NCBI GenBank assembly: GCA_045660295.1
Contig: JAZRDN010000026.1
Coordinates: forward strand, 1 to 34,478
Direction: 5' to 3'
From: RGIG8775 sp045660295
Lineage (GTDB): Bacteria; Bacillota; Clostridia; Oscillospirales; CAG-272
DNA length: 34,478 nt
The translations under genes were made by a program, and so were the position numbers. Position 1 is the first letter of the stretch; each line of letters opens with the position of its first letter. This document shows, in pieces, positions 1-7,397 of the stretch. Under the pieces are notes generated by a model. That model was not told the DNA's origin. It searched no databases and saw only the letters and a list, made by a program, of their open reading frames with translations.

Positions 1-141
1 GTTGTAGGGCGGGGGCTTGCTCCCGCCGAAAAAATAAAACAATATCGTAAAACACAATTGTTGTAGGCTTTATAAGAATTACATCAATTTTGTTCGCAAG
101 AATATTTTTATTGCGGCGGGAGCAAGCCCCCGCCCTACAAC
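1..141. repeat. MITE-like element, copy 1, 28-bp terminal inverted repeats
   Basis: Bases 1-28 and 114-141 are perfect inverted repeats of each other (outer end GTTGTAGGGCGGGGGC). The AT-rich interior has no coding capacity. A second copy at 27221-27360 has the same termini and a recognisably similar interior. Two copies with conserved ends and a short non-coding core fit a miniature inverted-repeat transposable element. The left end coincides with the window edge, so the outer flank is not visible. Confidence 0.8.
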
Positions 142-179
142 GTTTGTGCGAACATAGCGCAAAAACATTATTAATTATG

Positions 180-238
180 CACCCAAAGTAAAGGCGACGG
201 TGTTTAGCCGTCGCCTTGGTTTACGAGTGATATTTTAA
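180..238 (+). repeat. Hairpin module H1, copy 1
   Basis: The module consists of a conserved lead ACCCAAAGTA, a perfect 10-bp stem AAGGCGACGG / CCGTCGCCTT around the loop TGTTTAG, and a conserved tail TTTACGAGTGATATTTTAA. Related copies lie at 9391-9448, 19091-19146 (minus) and 24192-24250. Lead, loop and tail are conserved while stem bases differ in a paired way. A linker at 142-179 joins it to the MITE; the same linker joins the other MITE copy to a different hairpin module. Confidence 0.75.
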
Positions 239-317
239 ATATTTTCGCCGCACGTGGTACGCTGATCTATCGCCCGTCCGGCGAGGACCGCTGACCTACT
301 GACTCCCCGCTAGGGGC
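239..317 (+). repeat. Distal part of the hairpin repeat, ending in a CCCC-GCTA-GGGG hairpin
   Basis: This segment contains the landmark ACGCTGA, a small hairpin GTCC-GGCGA-GGAC and a terminal hairpin CCCC-GCTA-GGGG at 305-316. Equivalent segments are at 19019-19090 (minus), 9540-9577 and 27470-27503. The terminal hairpin overlaps the last codon and stop of the hydrolase gene at 310. Confidence 0.6.
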
Positions 318-1236
318 AAAATTTCAAAATATCGCTCTTTACGTCCTCATACGTAAAGTCATTGAGTATCTCATGTCTTGCGCCCTTATAAAGAACGCAT
401 TCGGCGGAAACGCCCGCCTTTTTCAGCTTATCGCAGACCTCAAGCACGCCCTTGCCGTAATTGCCCACGGGGTCGTCCTCGCCCGCAACCAAAAGCACGG
501 GCAGGTCGGCGGGAATACTCTCATACCAGTCGTCACTGTTTGAATATTTCGTCAGCTTGATAAGGTCGCCCATTGCGCTCACAGTAAAGTTAAAGCTACA
601 ATATTTATCTGAATAATATTGTTTTCTCACCTCTGCGTCGTTGGTGAGCCACGGCTTGGGGTCGTCCTTGCTTCCGCCGCCGAAACGCTTATTGTAGCTT
701 CCGAAAGCCAAATTGTCAACAAGCTTTGAAAAATGCTTTTCGCCAAATATCGCCTTTGTCGCGGCAATCACCGCCAGCCCCGCGTCCGCGGCGGGATTTG
801 AGCCGCCCGTTCCCATTATCACCAGCTTATCGGGCTTGACGCATTTGGCGGCGGCAAGGCGGACTATAAACGAGCCCATGCTATGTCCCATTAAAATATA
901 AGGCAATTCTCCTCTGACGTACTCGGCAAAAACCGCGTCGGAATAGGTCTTGACGTCCTTTATGAGCAACTCCCAGCCGTCCTTTTTGGCGATATAGCCA
1001 AGCTCGGAGTCGTCGTTTGCGGTATTGCCGTGACCGAGATTGTCATAGCCAAAGCAGACGTAGCCGTTTGCCGCCATATCGCGCATGAATTTCTCGTAAC
1101 GCCCGATATGCTCGGTCATTCCGTGGACAATATGGAAAAAGCCCTTTCTCTCACCCTCGGGCAAAAAGACCACGCCCGAAAGCTTATGTACTTGGTCGCT
1201 TGAAAGCACCGTAAACTGATTTTTTACAATTTCCAT
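310..1236 (-). CDS. Alpha/beta hydrolase, monoacylglycerol-lipase-like
   Basis: This is a cytosolic serine hydrolase of the Hydrolase_4 / monoglyceride lipase group, about 308 aa. Visible motifs are the oxyanion-type HGMTEH near the N-terminus, the nucleophile elbow GHSMGS, a late Asp in GEDDPVGN and the catalytic His in ARHEIL. There is no signal peptide. I chose ATG 1236 over the TTG six bases upstream because GAGGG sits six bases before it. It starts two bases after the glpK stop, so the two are co-transcribed and probably translationally coupled. A lipase next to glycerol kinase suggests it releases glycerol from monoglycerides; the true substrate is inferred. Oddly, the final Pro codon and TAG stop lie within the repeat hairpin, suggesting that the repeat replaced the native 3' end. 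Confidence 0.85.
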   Translation of the reverse strand: MEIVKNQFTVLSSDQVHKLSGVVFLPEGERKGFFHIVHGMTEHIGRYEKFMRDMAANGYVCFGYDNLGHGNTANDDSELGYIAKKDGWELLIKDVKTYSDAVFAEYVRGELPYILMGHSMGSFIVRLAAAKCVKPDKLVIMGTGGSNPAADAGLAVIAATKAIFGEKHFSKLVDNLAFGSYNKRFGGGSKDDPKPWLTNDAEVRKQYYSDKYCSFNFTVSAMGDLIKLTKYSNSDDWYESIPADLPVLLVAGEDDPVGNYGKGVLEVCDKLKKAGVSAECVLYKGARHEILNDFTYEDVKSDILKFCP

Positions 1237-1238
1237 TT

Positions 1239-2750
1239 TCAACCCTCGCTTTCGTTAAAGGCTCTGCAAGCCCTGATTGCCCTATGCCAACCGCCCACAG
1301 CCCTTGCGCGCGCATCCTCGCTCATCTCGGGCGTGAATATCCTGCCAGCGCCGATCTTACTTTTTATCTCCTCGCGGCTTGCGAAGAAGCCCACCGCCAG
1401 ACCAGCAAGATACGCCGCGCCTGCCGCGGTAGCCTCGGCGTTTGCCGAGCGTTTGACCTCAATATTTGAAAAATCGCTTTGCATCTGCATCAGAAGGTTG
1501 TTTGCCGAAGCACCGCCGTCCACCTTAAGGCTTGAAACGCCACTCTCGCCATAGATATGCTCCATATCGGCTTTCATTGCCGACAGCACGTCCTCGGTTT
1601 GATAAGCAATAGACTCAAGCGCCGCGCGGATAATATGGTTCTTTCCCGCCCCCGCGGTAAGTCCCACGATAGTACCCCTTGCGTGCATATCCCAAAAGGG
1701 CGCGCCGAGACCCGCAAAAGCGGGAACGAGATAAACTCCTCCGCAATCGTCCACCTTATTGGCGAAATACTCGCTGTCCTTTGAGTCGTGTATCAGCTTA
1801 AGCTCGTCGCGAAGCCAGCGAATGACCGCGCCGCCAACGAACACGCTTCCCTCAAGGGCGTATTCGATAGCTCTGCCCTTTTCACCCGCGGCTATTGTGG
1901 TAACAAGCCCGTGCTCGCTCTTTACCGCGCGCTCACCCGTGTGGGTCAGCAAAAAGCACCCCGTGCCGTATGTATTCTTTGCCTCGCCCGCCTCAAAGCA
2001 ACCCTGACCGAACAGAGCCGCCTGCTGGTCGCCCGCAATTCCCGCAATCGGAATCTCTGCGCCCATACATTCAAAATATCCGTAAATCTCACTACTGCTC
2101 TTTATTTCGGGCAATACGCGGCGCGGAACGCCGAGAATCTCAAGCATTTTTTCGTCCCATTCGCCCGTGTGGATATTGCAAAGCATAGTTCTTGAGGCGT
2201 TCGTTCTGTCGGTGACAAAGACCTTGCCGTCGGTCAGCTTCCAGATAAGCCATGTATCGACCGTACCCACCATAAGCTCGCCCGACTCAGCCTTTGCCCT
2301 CGCTCCCTCAACATTGTCGAGTATCCATTTTATTTTTGTGCCGCTGAAATAGGGGTCAAGGCGCAGACCCGTTATGTCGCGGATATACTCCGCATACCCC
2401 TGCCCTTCAAGCTCCTCGCATATATCGGCCGTGCGACGGCATTGCCACACGATTGCGTTGCAGACAGGCTTTCCGCTTTTCTTGTCCCACGCTATAACAG
2501 TCTCGCGCTGATTGGTGATACCCACCGCGGCTATCTCGTCGGGCGAAACACCGCTTTTGGCAATACATTCGCTAAGCGCCGCATATTGATTGGCGTAGAT
2601 ATCCATTGGGTCCTGCTCCACCCATCCGGGGTGCGGATAGAATTGCGCGAACTCGTGCTGTGCCATAGCGATGATGTTCGAGTCGCCGTCAAAAAGAATG
2701 GCGCGCGCACTGGTCGTGCCCTCGTCGAGAGCGAGAATATATTTTTTCAT
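1239..2750 (-). CDS. glpK: Glycerol kinase
   Basis: FGGY-family sugar kinase of 503 aa, the usual length for GlpK. It phosphorylates glycerol to sn-glycerol-3-phosphate with ATP in the cytosol. Diagnostic stretches are the N-terminal LDEGTTSARAI, GITNQRET, NAIVWQCRRT, DTWLIWKLT, GIAGDQQAALFGQ and the C-terminal VDGGASANNLLMQMQ. A strong GGGAGGAAAG ribosome site precedes ATG 2750. It lies 25 bp after the amidohydrolase and 2 bp before the lipase-like gene. No glycerol facilitator or G3P dehydrogenase is visible nearby. Confidence 0.96.
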   Translation of the reverse strand: MKKYILALDEGTTSARAILFDGDSNIIAMAQHEFAQFYPHPGWVEQDPMDIYANQYAALSECIAKSGVSPDEIAAVGITNQRETVIAWDKKSGKPVCNAIVWQCRRTADICEELEGQGYAEYIRDITGLRLDPYFSGTKIKWILDNVEGARAKAESGELMVGTVDTWLIWKLTDGKVFVTDRTNASRTMLCNIHTGEWDEKMLEILGVPRRVLPEIKSSSEIYGYFECMGAEIPIAGIAGDQQAALFGQGCFEAGEAKNTYGTGCFLLTHTGERAVKSEHGLVTTIAAGEKGRAIEYALEGSVFVGGAVIRWLRDELKLIHDSKDSEYFANKVDDCGGVYLVPAFAGLGAPFWDMHARGTIVGLTAGAGKNHIIRAALESIAYQTEDVLSAMKADMEHIYGESGVSSLKVDGGASANNLLMQMQSDFSNIEVKRSANAEATAAGAAYLAGLAVGFFASREEIKSKIGAGRIFTPEMSEDARARAVGGWHRAIRACRAFNESEG

Positions 2751-2775
2751 TGTCTTTCCTCCCCTGATTGTCGTG

Positions 2776-3570
2776 TCAAAGCCCCAACAGCTCTTTGGCG
2801 TTGCCCGAGAGTATCTTTTCCTTGTCGGCGTCGCTTATTGGAAGCGAGCGGATAGCCGCTATCTCTTCATCGGCGCGACTCCACGGAGAGTCCGAGCCAA
2901 AAAGTATCTTATCCGCGCCGTGGTTTTCCACTATCCGCAAAAACTGCTCGGTGGGATAATAGCCAAAGCCCATAGAGGTGTCAAGATAGACGTCAGTGCC
3001 CACAAGATGCCTCTCCACGTCGTCCCACTGCTTCTGACCGCCCAGATGAGCGCAAACCAGCCTGCCACCGCGCATCTCCTTGGCAATATGCGCAAAGCGC
3101 TCGGGGCTGCTTCGGAACGGCGGCTGATAAGCGGGGTCAAAGCCCGCGTGATGAAGCACGATGAGCCCCTTTTCAAAGGCGTAATCGTATATTTTAAGCA
3201 TTTCGGGCGTATCGACCACGAAATCCTGATACTCGGCGTGAAATTTAAGCCCCTTAAGCCCCAGCGAGCAAACGAAATCAATATCCGCCTTGTAGTCCTC
3301 GGTGTGAGGGTATATGCCGCCAAAGGATATCAGCTTATCCGAGCAGACGCTCCTCGCCCACTCGTTGAGAGTCTTAGTCTGCGAAACCTTTGTTATAACA
3401 GGCTGAAGCACCGAAACATCAACGCCAAAGCGCTCCATATTGGAAAGCAGACCCGCCACGGTTCCGTCACCGCAGTGCGGATACAAGCCGCCGCTCGACC
3501 TTACAAGACCGTCGATAGCCCTTTTCGCAATAGCGTCGGGAAACGCGTGTGTGTGAAAATCTATAACCAT
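2776..3570 (-). CDS. Amidohydrolase-family metal-dependent hydrolase
   Basis: TIM-barrel amidohydrolase (amidohydrolase 2 group), 264 aa. The N-terminal metal motif is DFHTHAFPD. Later metal or catalytic candidates are the His of GLKFHAEY, LHHAG, CAHLGG and the Asp of LFGSDSPW. Related enzymes are decarboxylases or hydrolases of small cyclic compounds; the substrate cannot be told from sequence. ATG 3570 is supported by AAGGAGAAC just upstream; a longer in-frame start at 3597 lacks a ribosome site. It is the first complete gene of the glycerol operon and starts 30 bp after the truncated AraC gene. Confidence 0.85.
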   Translation of the reverse strand: MVIDFHTHAFPDAIAKRAIDGLVRSSGGLYPHCGDGTVAGLLSNMERFGVDVSVLQPVITKVSQTKTLNEWARSVCSDKLISFGGIYPHTEDYKADIDFVCSLGLKGLKFHAEYQDFVVDTPEMLKIYDYAFEKGLIVLHHAGFDPAYQPPFRSSPERFAHIAKEMRGGRLVCAHLGGQKQWDDVERHLVGTDVYLDTSMGFGYYPTEQFLRIVENHGADKILFGSDSPWSRADEEIAAIRSLPISDADKEKILSGNAKELLGL

Positions 3571-3600
3571 TTTTGTTCTCCTTTGGATTACAGGCATGCC

Positions 3601-4017
3601 CTATTTTCGCACCGCGGGCGAATTTCCGTAATACCGCTTATATGCGGTGCTGAAATAATTCTGGTCCTTATACCCAACGGCAAACGCCACCTCTTTTACA
3701 AGATATCCGTTGTCAAGAAGGGTGCTTGCGTACTGCATTTTCACTCCCTCGTAGTATTTCATCATTCCCATGCCCGTATACCTGTAAAACAGCTTTTGAA
3801 GCGTGGAAACGCTCATTCCGCACTCGGCGGCTATCTCACCGGCAGACATTCGCCTGTCCATGTTTGCTTTCATTATCGATATAGCTTTTGAGTAAAGCTC
3901 GGAAAGTCTGTCCTTTTTTATAATCTCGGCGCTATCGATATGCTGGTCAAGAATGTCAAGAAATAGGTCCTCAAGCGCGGCAACCGCCTTTTGAAAAAGG
4001 CGGGCGAAAACTTTTCT
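3601..4017 (-). pseudogene. Truncated AraC-family regulator (DNA-binding domain only)
   Basis: The frame from 4017 to 3601 is open for about 138 codons. It encodes a short helical linker followed by a complete double helix-turn-helix AraC domain (MSAGEIAAECGMSVSTLQKLFY ... VAFAVGYKDQNYFSTAYKRYYGNSP). The usual ~150-aa sensor domain is missing. Upstream, the frame runs into a GC hairpin at about 3985-4015 that resembles the start of the dispersed 180-bp repeat, then a stop at 4018-4020. The first Met is at 3873, with no clear ribosome site. I read this as a gene whose 5' half was lost at a repeat. A residual HTH-only protein remains possible. Confidence 0.65.
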
Positions 4018-4037
4018 TTAGGGGTGCTGCGCGCATG

Positions 4038-4790
4038 TCACCCAAGCAAAACGTCTGTAATCAACATCACACAAAATCCCACAAGCAACGCGTATGTCGC
4101 TCCTCGCTCATGTCCGTGGGCGTGGGTCTCGGGTATCATCTCGTCGCTGATGACGTAAAGCATCGTTCCCCCCGCAAACGCCAGCGCAAACGGCAATACA
4201 GCCGACGCTACGCTGACCGAAAAATATCCGATAAGCGTTCCGACGACCTCAACCACGCCTGTCATCATAGCCAAAACAAGGGTTTTGACGGGCTTGACTC
4301 CCGTGGCGAGCATGGGACCGATAATGACCATTCCCTCGGGGATATTCTGAAGCGCGATACCCCCCGCTATCATAAGTGCCTGCGCGGTATCTCCCGAGCC
4401 AAAGCCAACACCCGCGGCAATGCCCTCGGGCAGATTATGTATAGCTATAGCGGTAACGAACAGCAACACCTTGTTTAGATTGGTGTTACTGTGCGGCTCG
4501 ATATCCACTCCCACCATTTTGTGCAAATGGGGCACTATCCTATCAATAAGGTTGAGGCAGAGCGCCCCCGCGAAGATACTCGCCACAGTAATAATCAAGC
4601 CGTATTTTCCGCCGTACTCAAGCGACGGGATTATAAGCCCCAGCACCGCCGCCGCAAGCATAACGCCTGCGGCAAACGAAAGGACGATATCGGAAAAGGT
4701 GTGCGACAGCTTTTTGAAAAGAAAGCCGATAACCGCGCCGACAACGGTAGCTCCGCCAACGCCGAGCGCAGTGAGTAAAACAAGTTGCAT
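4038..4790 (-). CDS. ZIP-family divalent metal transporter (first paralogue)
   Basis: Integral membrane transporter of 250 aa with about eight hydrophobic segments, of the ZupT/ZIP family that imports Zn2+, Fe2+ or Mn2+. The signature pair HNLPEGIAAGVGFGSGD and IALQNIPEGM forms the intramembrane metal site. A His-bearing segment ETHAHGHERG precedes the last helix, and PHLHKMVGVDIEPHSN lies in the central loop. A GGGGAGGGG ribosome site precedes ATG 4790. It starts 23 bp after the flavodiiron gene, so the two probably share a transcript, linking metal uptake to an iron-dependent oxygen reductase. The metal is not determined. A close paralogue lies at 17382-18116. Confidence 0.9.
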   Translation of the reverse strand: MQLVLLTALGVGGATVVGAVIGFLFKKLSHTFSDIVLSFAAGVMLAAAVLGLIIPSLEYGGKYGLIITVASIFAGALCLNLIDRIVPHLHKMVGVDIEPHSNTNLNKVLLFVTAIAIHNLPEGIAAGVGFGSGDTAQALMIAGGIALQNIPEGMVIIGPMLATGVKPVKTLVLAMMTGVVEVVGTLIGYFSVSVASAVLPFALAFAGGTMLYVISDEMIPETHAHGHERGATYALLVGFCVMLITDVLLG

Positions 4791-4813
4791 AAGCCCCTCC
4801 CCGTCAAATGATT

Positions 4814-6604
4814 TTACTTTATTTCCTCAAAATCAGAAGCGCCGTGCTTGCAAAGCGGACAGATGAAGTCCTCGGGCAGGGTCTCGCCCTCGTAAACGTA
4901 TCCGCATATCTTGCAGACGTAGCCCTTCTTGCCCGCAGTCTTGGGCTTGGGCTTCACGTTGTTCTGATAGTAGGTGTAAGTCATGGTCTCTCTGTCCGAA
5001 AGCACTCTCGCCTCGGTCACCGAGCAGATAAACATTCCGTGTGTGTCGAGGTCAACGTACTGCTCCACCTTAAGAGACATAAAGGAATTGATATATCTGG
5101 GCAGGAACACAAGTCCGTTATCCGAGCGAAGCGGCTCGCAATCGGCAAACTTGTCCACGTTTCTGCCGCTTCTGAAGCCGAACGCCTCAAAGACCTTAAA
5201 TGGCGCGTCCACGGTAAGGCAGTTTATATTCATTTCCCCCGTCTGCTTGATGATGTGGTGCGAATAATTCTGCTTGTTGATAGTCACCGCAATTCTGTTG
5301 GGCGTATTTGTGACCTGCGTTACCGTATTTACGATAAGCCCGTTGTCCTTTTTGCCGTCGTTTGAGGTCACCACGTACAGACCGTAGCCGATATTAAAGA
5401 GCGCGCTGAGGTCGTTCTTGTTAGCGGTGGAGTCCTGCAAAGCGAGATAGTCACGGCAAAGCTCGTCGGCAAGAGCCTCAAGCTGTGCCGAGCTTTCGTC
5501 GTTAAGCGCCGAAAGAATCTTTACGGTTGTATCGGTAAAGGTGATATTCTTGCTCTTTTCAAACATTCCGCGCATAACCTTTGCCGCAAGAGGCGCCCAG
5601 CTTCCGTTTTCGATAAGACCAACGGTGCGGTTGCTGTAATTGCGCTCGGTAAGGTGATTTATAAACTCACGCATGAACGGGAATATCTCGGCGTTGTACG
5701 TGGTGGTAGCAAGCACCAGCTTACTGTATCTGAACGCGTCCTCAACCGCCTCTGCCATATCGCATCTGGCAAGGTCGTTGACCACCACCTTGGGGCAGCC
5801 CTTTGCCTTAAGCTTTTCGGCAAGCTGAACGACCGCCTTTTTGGTGTTTCCGTAAACCGAGGTATAGGCAATAACTATTCCCTCCTCCTCGGGCTGATAG
5901 CTTGACCATGTATTATAGAGGTCAATGTAGTAGCCGAGATTTTCGGAAAGCACAGGACCGTGAAGCGGGCATATCTTTTCTATCTCAAGACCCGCCGCCT
6001 TTTTAAGCAGGCTCTGCACCTGCGCGCCGTACTTACCAACGATGCCGATGTAGTAACGTCTTGCCTCGCAAGCCCAATCCTCCTCTACGTCAAGCGCGCC
6101 GAACTTTCCAAAGCCGTCAGCCGAGAAAAGCACCTTGTCGGCACTGTCGTAGGTAACTATTACCTCGGGCCAATGCACCATGGGCGCGGTAACGAAGGTA
6201 AGAGTATGCTTACCAAGCGAAAGGGTGTCCCCCTCTCCCACAACTATCTGCTTATCCTCAAAGGCAGTGCCGAAGAAGTTCTTCATCATAGCGAACGCCT
6301 TTGCCGAGGAAACTATCTTCGCCTCGGGATATGCCTTTGTAAAGCTGACGATATTAGCCGAATGGTCGGGCTCCATGTGCTGAACCACAAGATAATCGGG
6401 CTTTCTGCCGTCAAGGGCATTGCCGATATTGTCAAGCCACTCGTGCGTGAAATTGGCGTCAACGCTATCCATGATGGCGATCTTCTCGTCAATTATCGCA
6501 TAGGAATTGTAGGACATTCCGTTTGGAACAACGTACTGCCCCTCGAACAAGTCCACCTGATGGTCGTTTACGCCAATGTATTTGATGTCATTTGTAACAG
6601 TCAT
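4814..6604 (-). CDS. Flavodiiron protein fused to flavin reductase and rubredoxin domains
   Basis: Cytosolic multidomain O2/NO reductase, 596 aa. Residues 1-~245 are the metallo-beta-lactamase-like diiron domain with H76-x-E78-x-D80-H81. About 248-390 is a flavodoxin domain (IAYTSVYGNTKKAV) binding FMN. About 400-540 is a flavin-reductase-like FMN domain (FNIGYGLYVVTS). The C-terminal ~50 residues are a rubredoxin with CKICGYVYEG and CPLCKHGASDFEEI. Putting electron carrier and catalyst in one chain should allow internal electron transfer. The extra domains are known add-ons of clostridial flavodiiron proteins. GAGGTG precedes ATG 6604. It has its own promoter overlapped by a possible regulator site, and is followed by the ZIP gene. 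Confidence 0.93.
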   Translation of the reverse strand: MTVTNDIKYIGVNDHQVDLFEGQYVVPNGMSYNSYAIIDEKIAIMDSVDANFTHEWLDNIGNALDGRKPDYLVVQHMEPDHSANIVSFTKAYPEAKIVSSAKAFAMMKNFFGTAFEDKQIVVGEGDTLSLGKHTLTFVTAPMVHWPEVIVTYDSADKVLFSADGFGKFGALDVEEDWACEARRYYIGIVGKYGAQVQSLLKKAAGLEIEKICPLHGPVLSENLGYYIDLYNTWSSYQPEEEGIVIAYTSVYGNTKKAVVQLAEKLKAKGCPKVVVNDLARCDMAEAVEDAFRYSKLVLATTTYNAEIFPFMREFINHLTERNYSNRTVGLIENGSWAPLAAKVMRGMFEKSKNITFTDTTVKILSALNDESSAQLEALADELCRDYLALQDSTANKNDLSALFNIGYGLYVVTSNDGKKDNGLIVNTVTQVTNTPNRIAVTINKQNYSHHIIKQTGEMNINCLTVDAPFKVFEAFGFRSGRNVDKFADCEPLRSDNGLVFLPRYINSFMSLKVEQYVDLDTHGMFICSVTEARVLSDRETMTYTYYQNNVKPKPKTAGKKGYVCKICGYVYEGETLPEDFICPLCKHGASDFEEIK

Positions 6605-6636
6605 TTTAATTCACCTCGTACAGAGTATTTTTTATA

Positions 6637-6667
6637 ATTTTATCACAAATATGTAAGATATTCAACA
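6637..6667 (-). promoter_or_regulatory. Promoter of the flavodiiron gene with overlapping regulator-like half palindrome
   Basis: On the minus strand TTGAAT (6665-6660) and TAAAAT (6642-6637) are separated by 17 bp. Bases 6652-6667 on the minus strand share 11 of 16 positions with the palindrome at 8487-8502, including the half-site TGTTGAA. That segment covers the -35, so the Crp/Fnr regulator may act here. This is inferred. Confidence 0.55.
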
Positions 6668-6680
6668 GAATATTGTGAAT

Positions 6681-7379
6681 TTACTCAATAATTTTACCGT
6701 CGGTGGATATTGTAACCACCTGCCACGGAATAAACTTTCCGCTTGCCACAAGCGCGCGCTTGACCGCGTTCTCGATACCGCCGCAGCAAGGCACCTCCAT
6801 GCGGACTATCTTCACGCTTTTTATGTCGTTATTGGCTATTATGGCTGTGAGCTTTTCGGCGTAATCGCCCTCGTCCAGCTTGGGACAGCCGATAAGGGTG
6901 ATGTGGTTGCGGATAAACTCGTTGTGGAAATTGCCGTAGGCAAACGCCGTACAGTCGGCGGCTACAAGCAGGTTTGCGCCGTCAAAATATGGGGCGTTTA
7001 CGGGCACCAGCTTTATCTGGCAGGGCCATTGCGAAAGCTGACTGATTACAGGCGCGGAAGCCTTCGTCTGACACGTTGCTTCACGCTTGATAGCCTTTGA
7101 CTGAGTGCCGGGACAGCCACAGGGCAGCTTGGCGCCTGTTTTCTTCAGCTTGGCTTGCTTTACCGCCTCCTCGTCGTAGGCGGGGGCTTCGCGCTCCTCA
7201 AAGGTTATGGCGTTTGTGGGGCATGCGGGTAGGCAGTCCCCCAAGCCGTCGCAATAGTCCTCGCGGGTAAGCACAGCCTTTCCGTTCACCATTTCAATAG
7301 CGCCCTCGTGGCATGCCGTGGCGCAAGCGCCGCAGCCGTTACATTTTTCTCTGTCTATTCTGATAATCTTTCTTAACAT
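6681..7379 (-). CDS. 4Fe-4S ferredoxin-type protein with Cys-rich C-terminal domain
   Basis: Cytosolic iron-sulfur protein, 232 aa. The first cluster motif is canonical (C13-x2-C16-x2-C19-x3-C23). The second (C43, C49, C53 in CDGLGDCLPACP) shows only three of the four standard cysteines. The ~170-aa remainder has further paired cysteines in LPCGCPGT, ADCTAFAYG, IGCPK and VPCCGGI. I know this architecture from anaerobes, often near hybrid-cluster or oxidative-stress genes, but its reaction is not established to me. GGAGG precedes ATG 7379. It follows the dehydrogenase by 18 bp and should be in its operon. Electron delivery to the dehydrogenase or the flavodiiron protein is speculative. Confidence 0.8.
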   Translation of the reverse strand: MLRKIIRIDREKCNGCGACATACHEGAIEMVNGKAVLTREDYCDGLGDCLPACPTNAITFEEREAPAYDEEAVKQAKLKKTGAKLPCGCPGTQSKAIKREATCQTKASAPVISQLSQWPCQIKLVPVNAPYFDGANLLVAADCTAFAYGNFHNEFIRNHITLIGCPKLDEGDYAEKLTAIIANNDIKSVKIVRMEVPCCGGIENAVKRALVASGKFIPWQVVTISTDGKIIE

Positions 7380-7397
7380 AATAATTTCCTCCGAATA

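Noticed and set aside
2671..3891. Long open frame (406 codons) on the plus strand
   Set aside because: It is antisense to the amidohydrolase and AraC genes, has no recognisable domain, and reflects the codon bias of the opposite strand.
5960..6637. 225-codon plus-strand frame opposite the flavodiiron gene
   Set aside because: Shadow of a clear multidomain gene, with no ribosome site or known domain.
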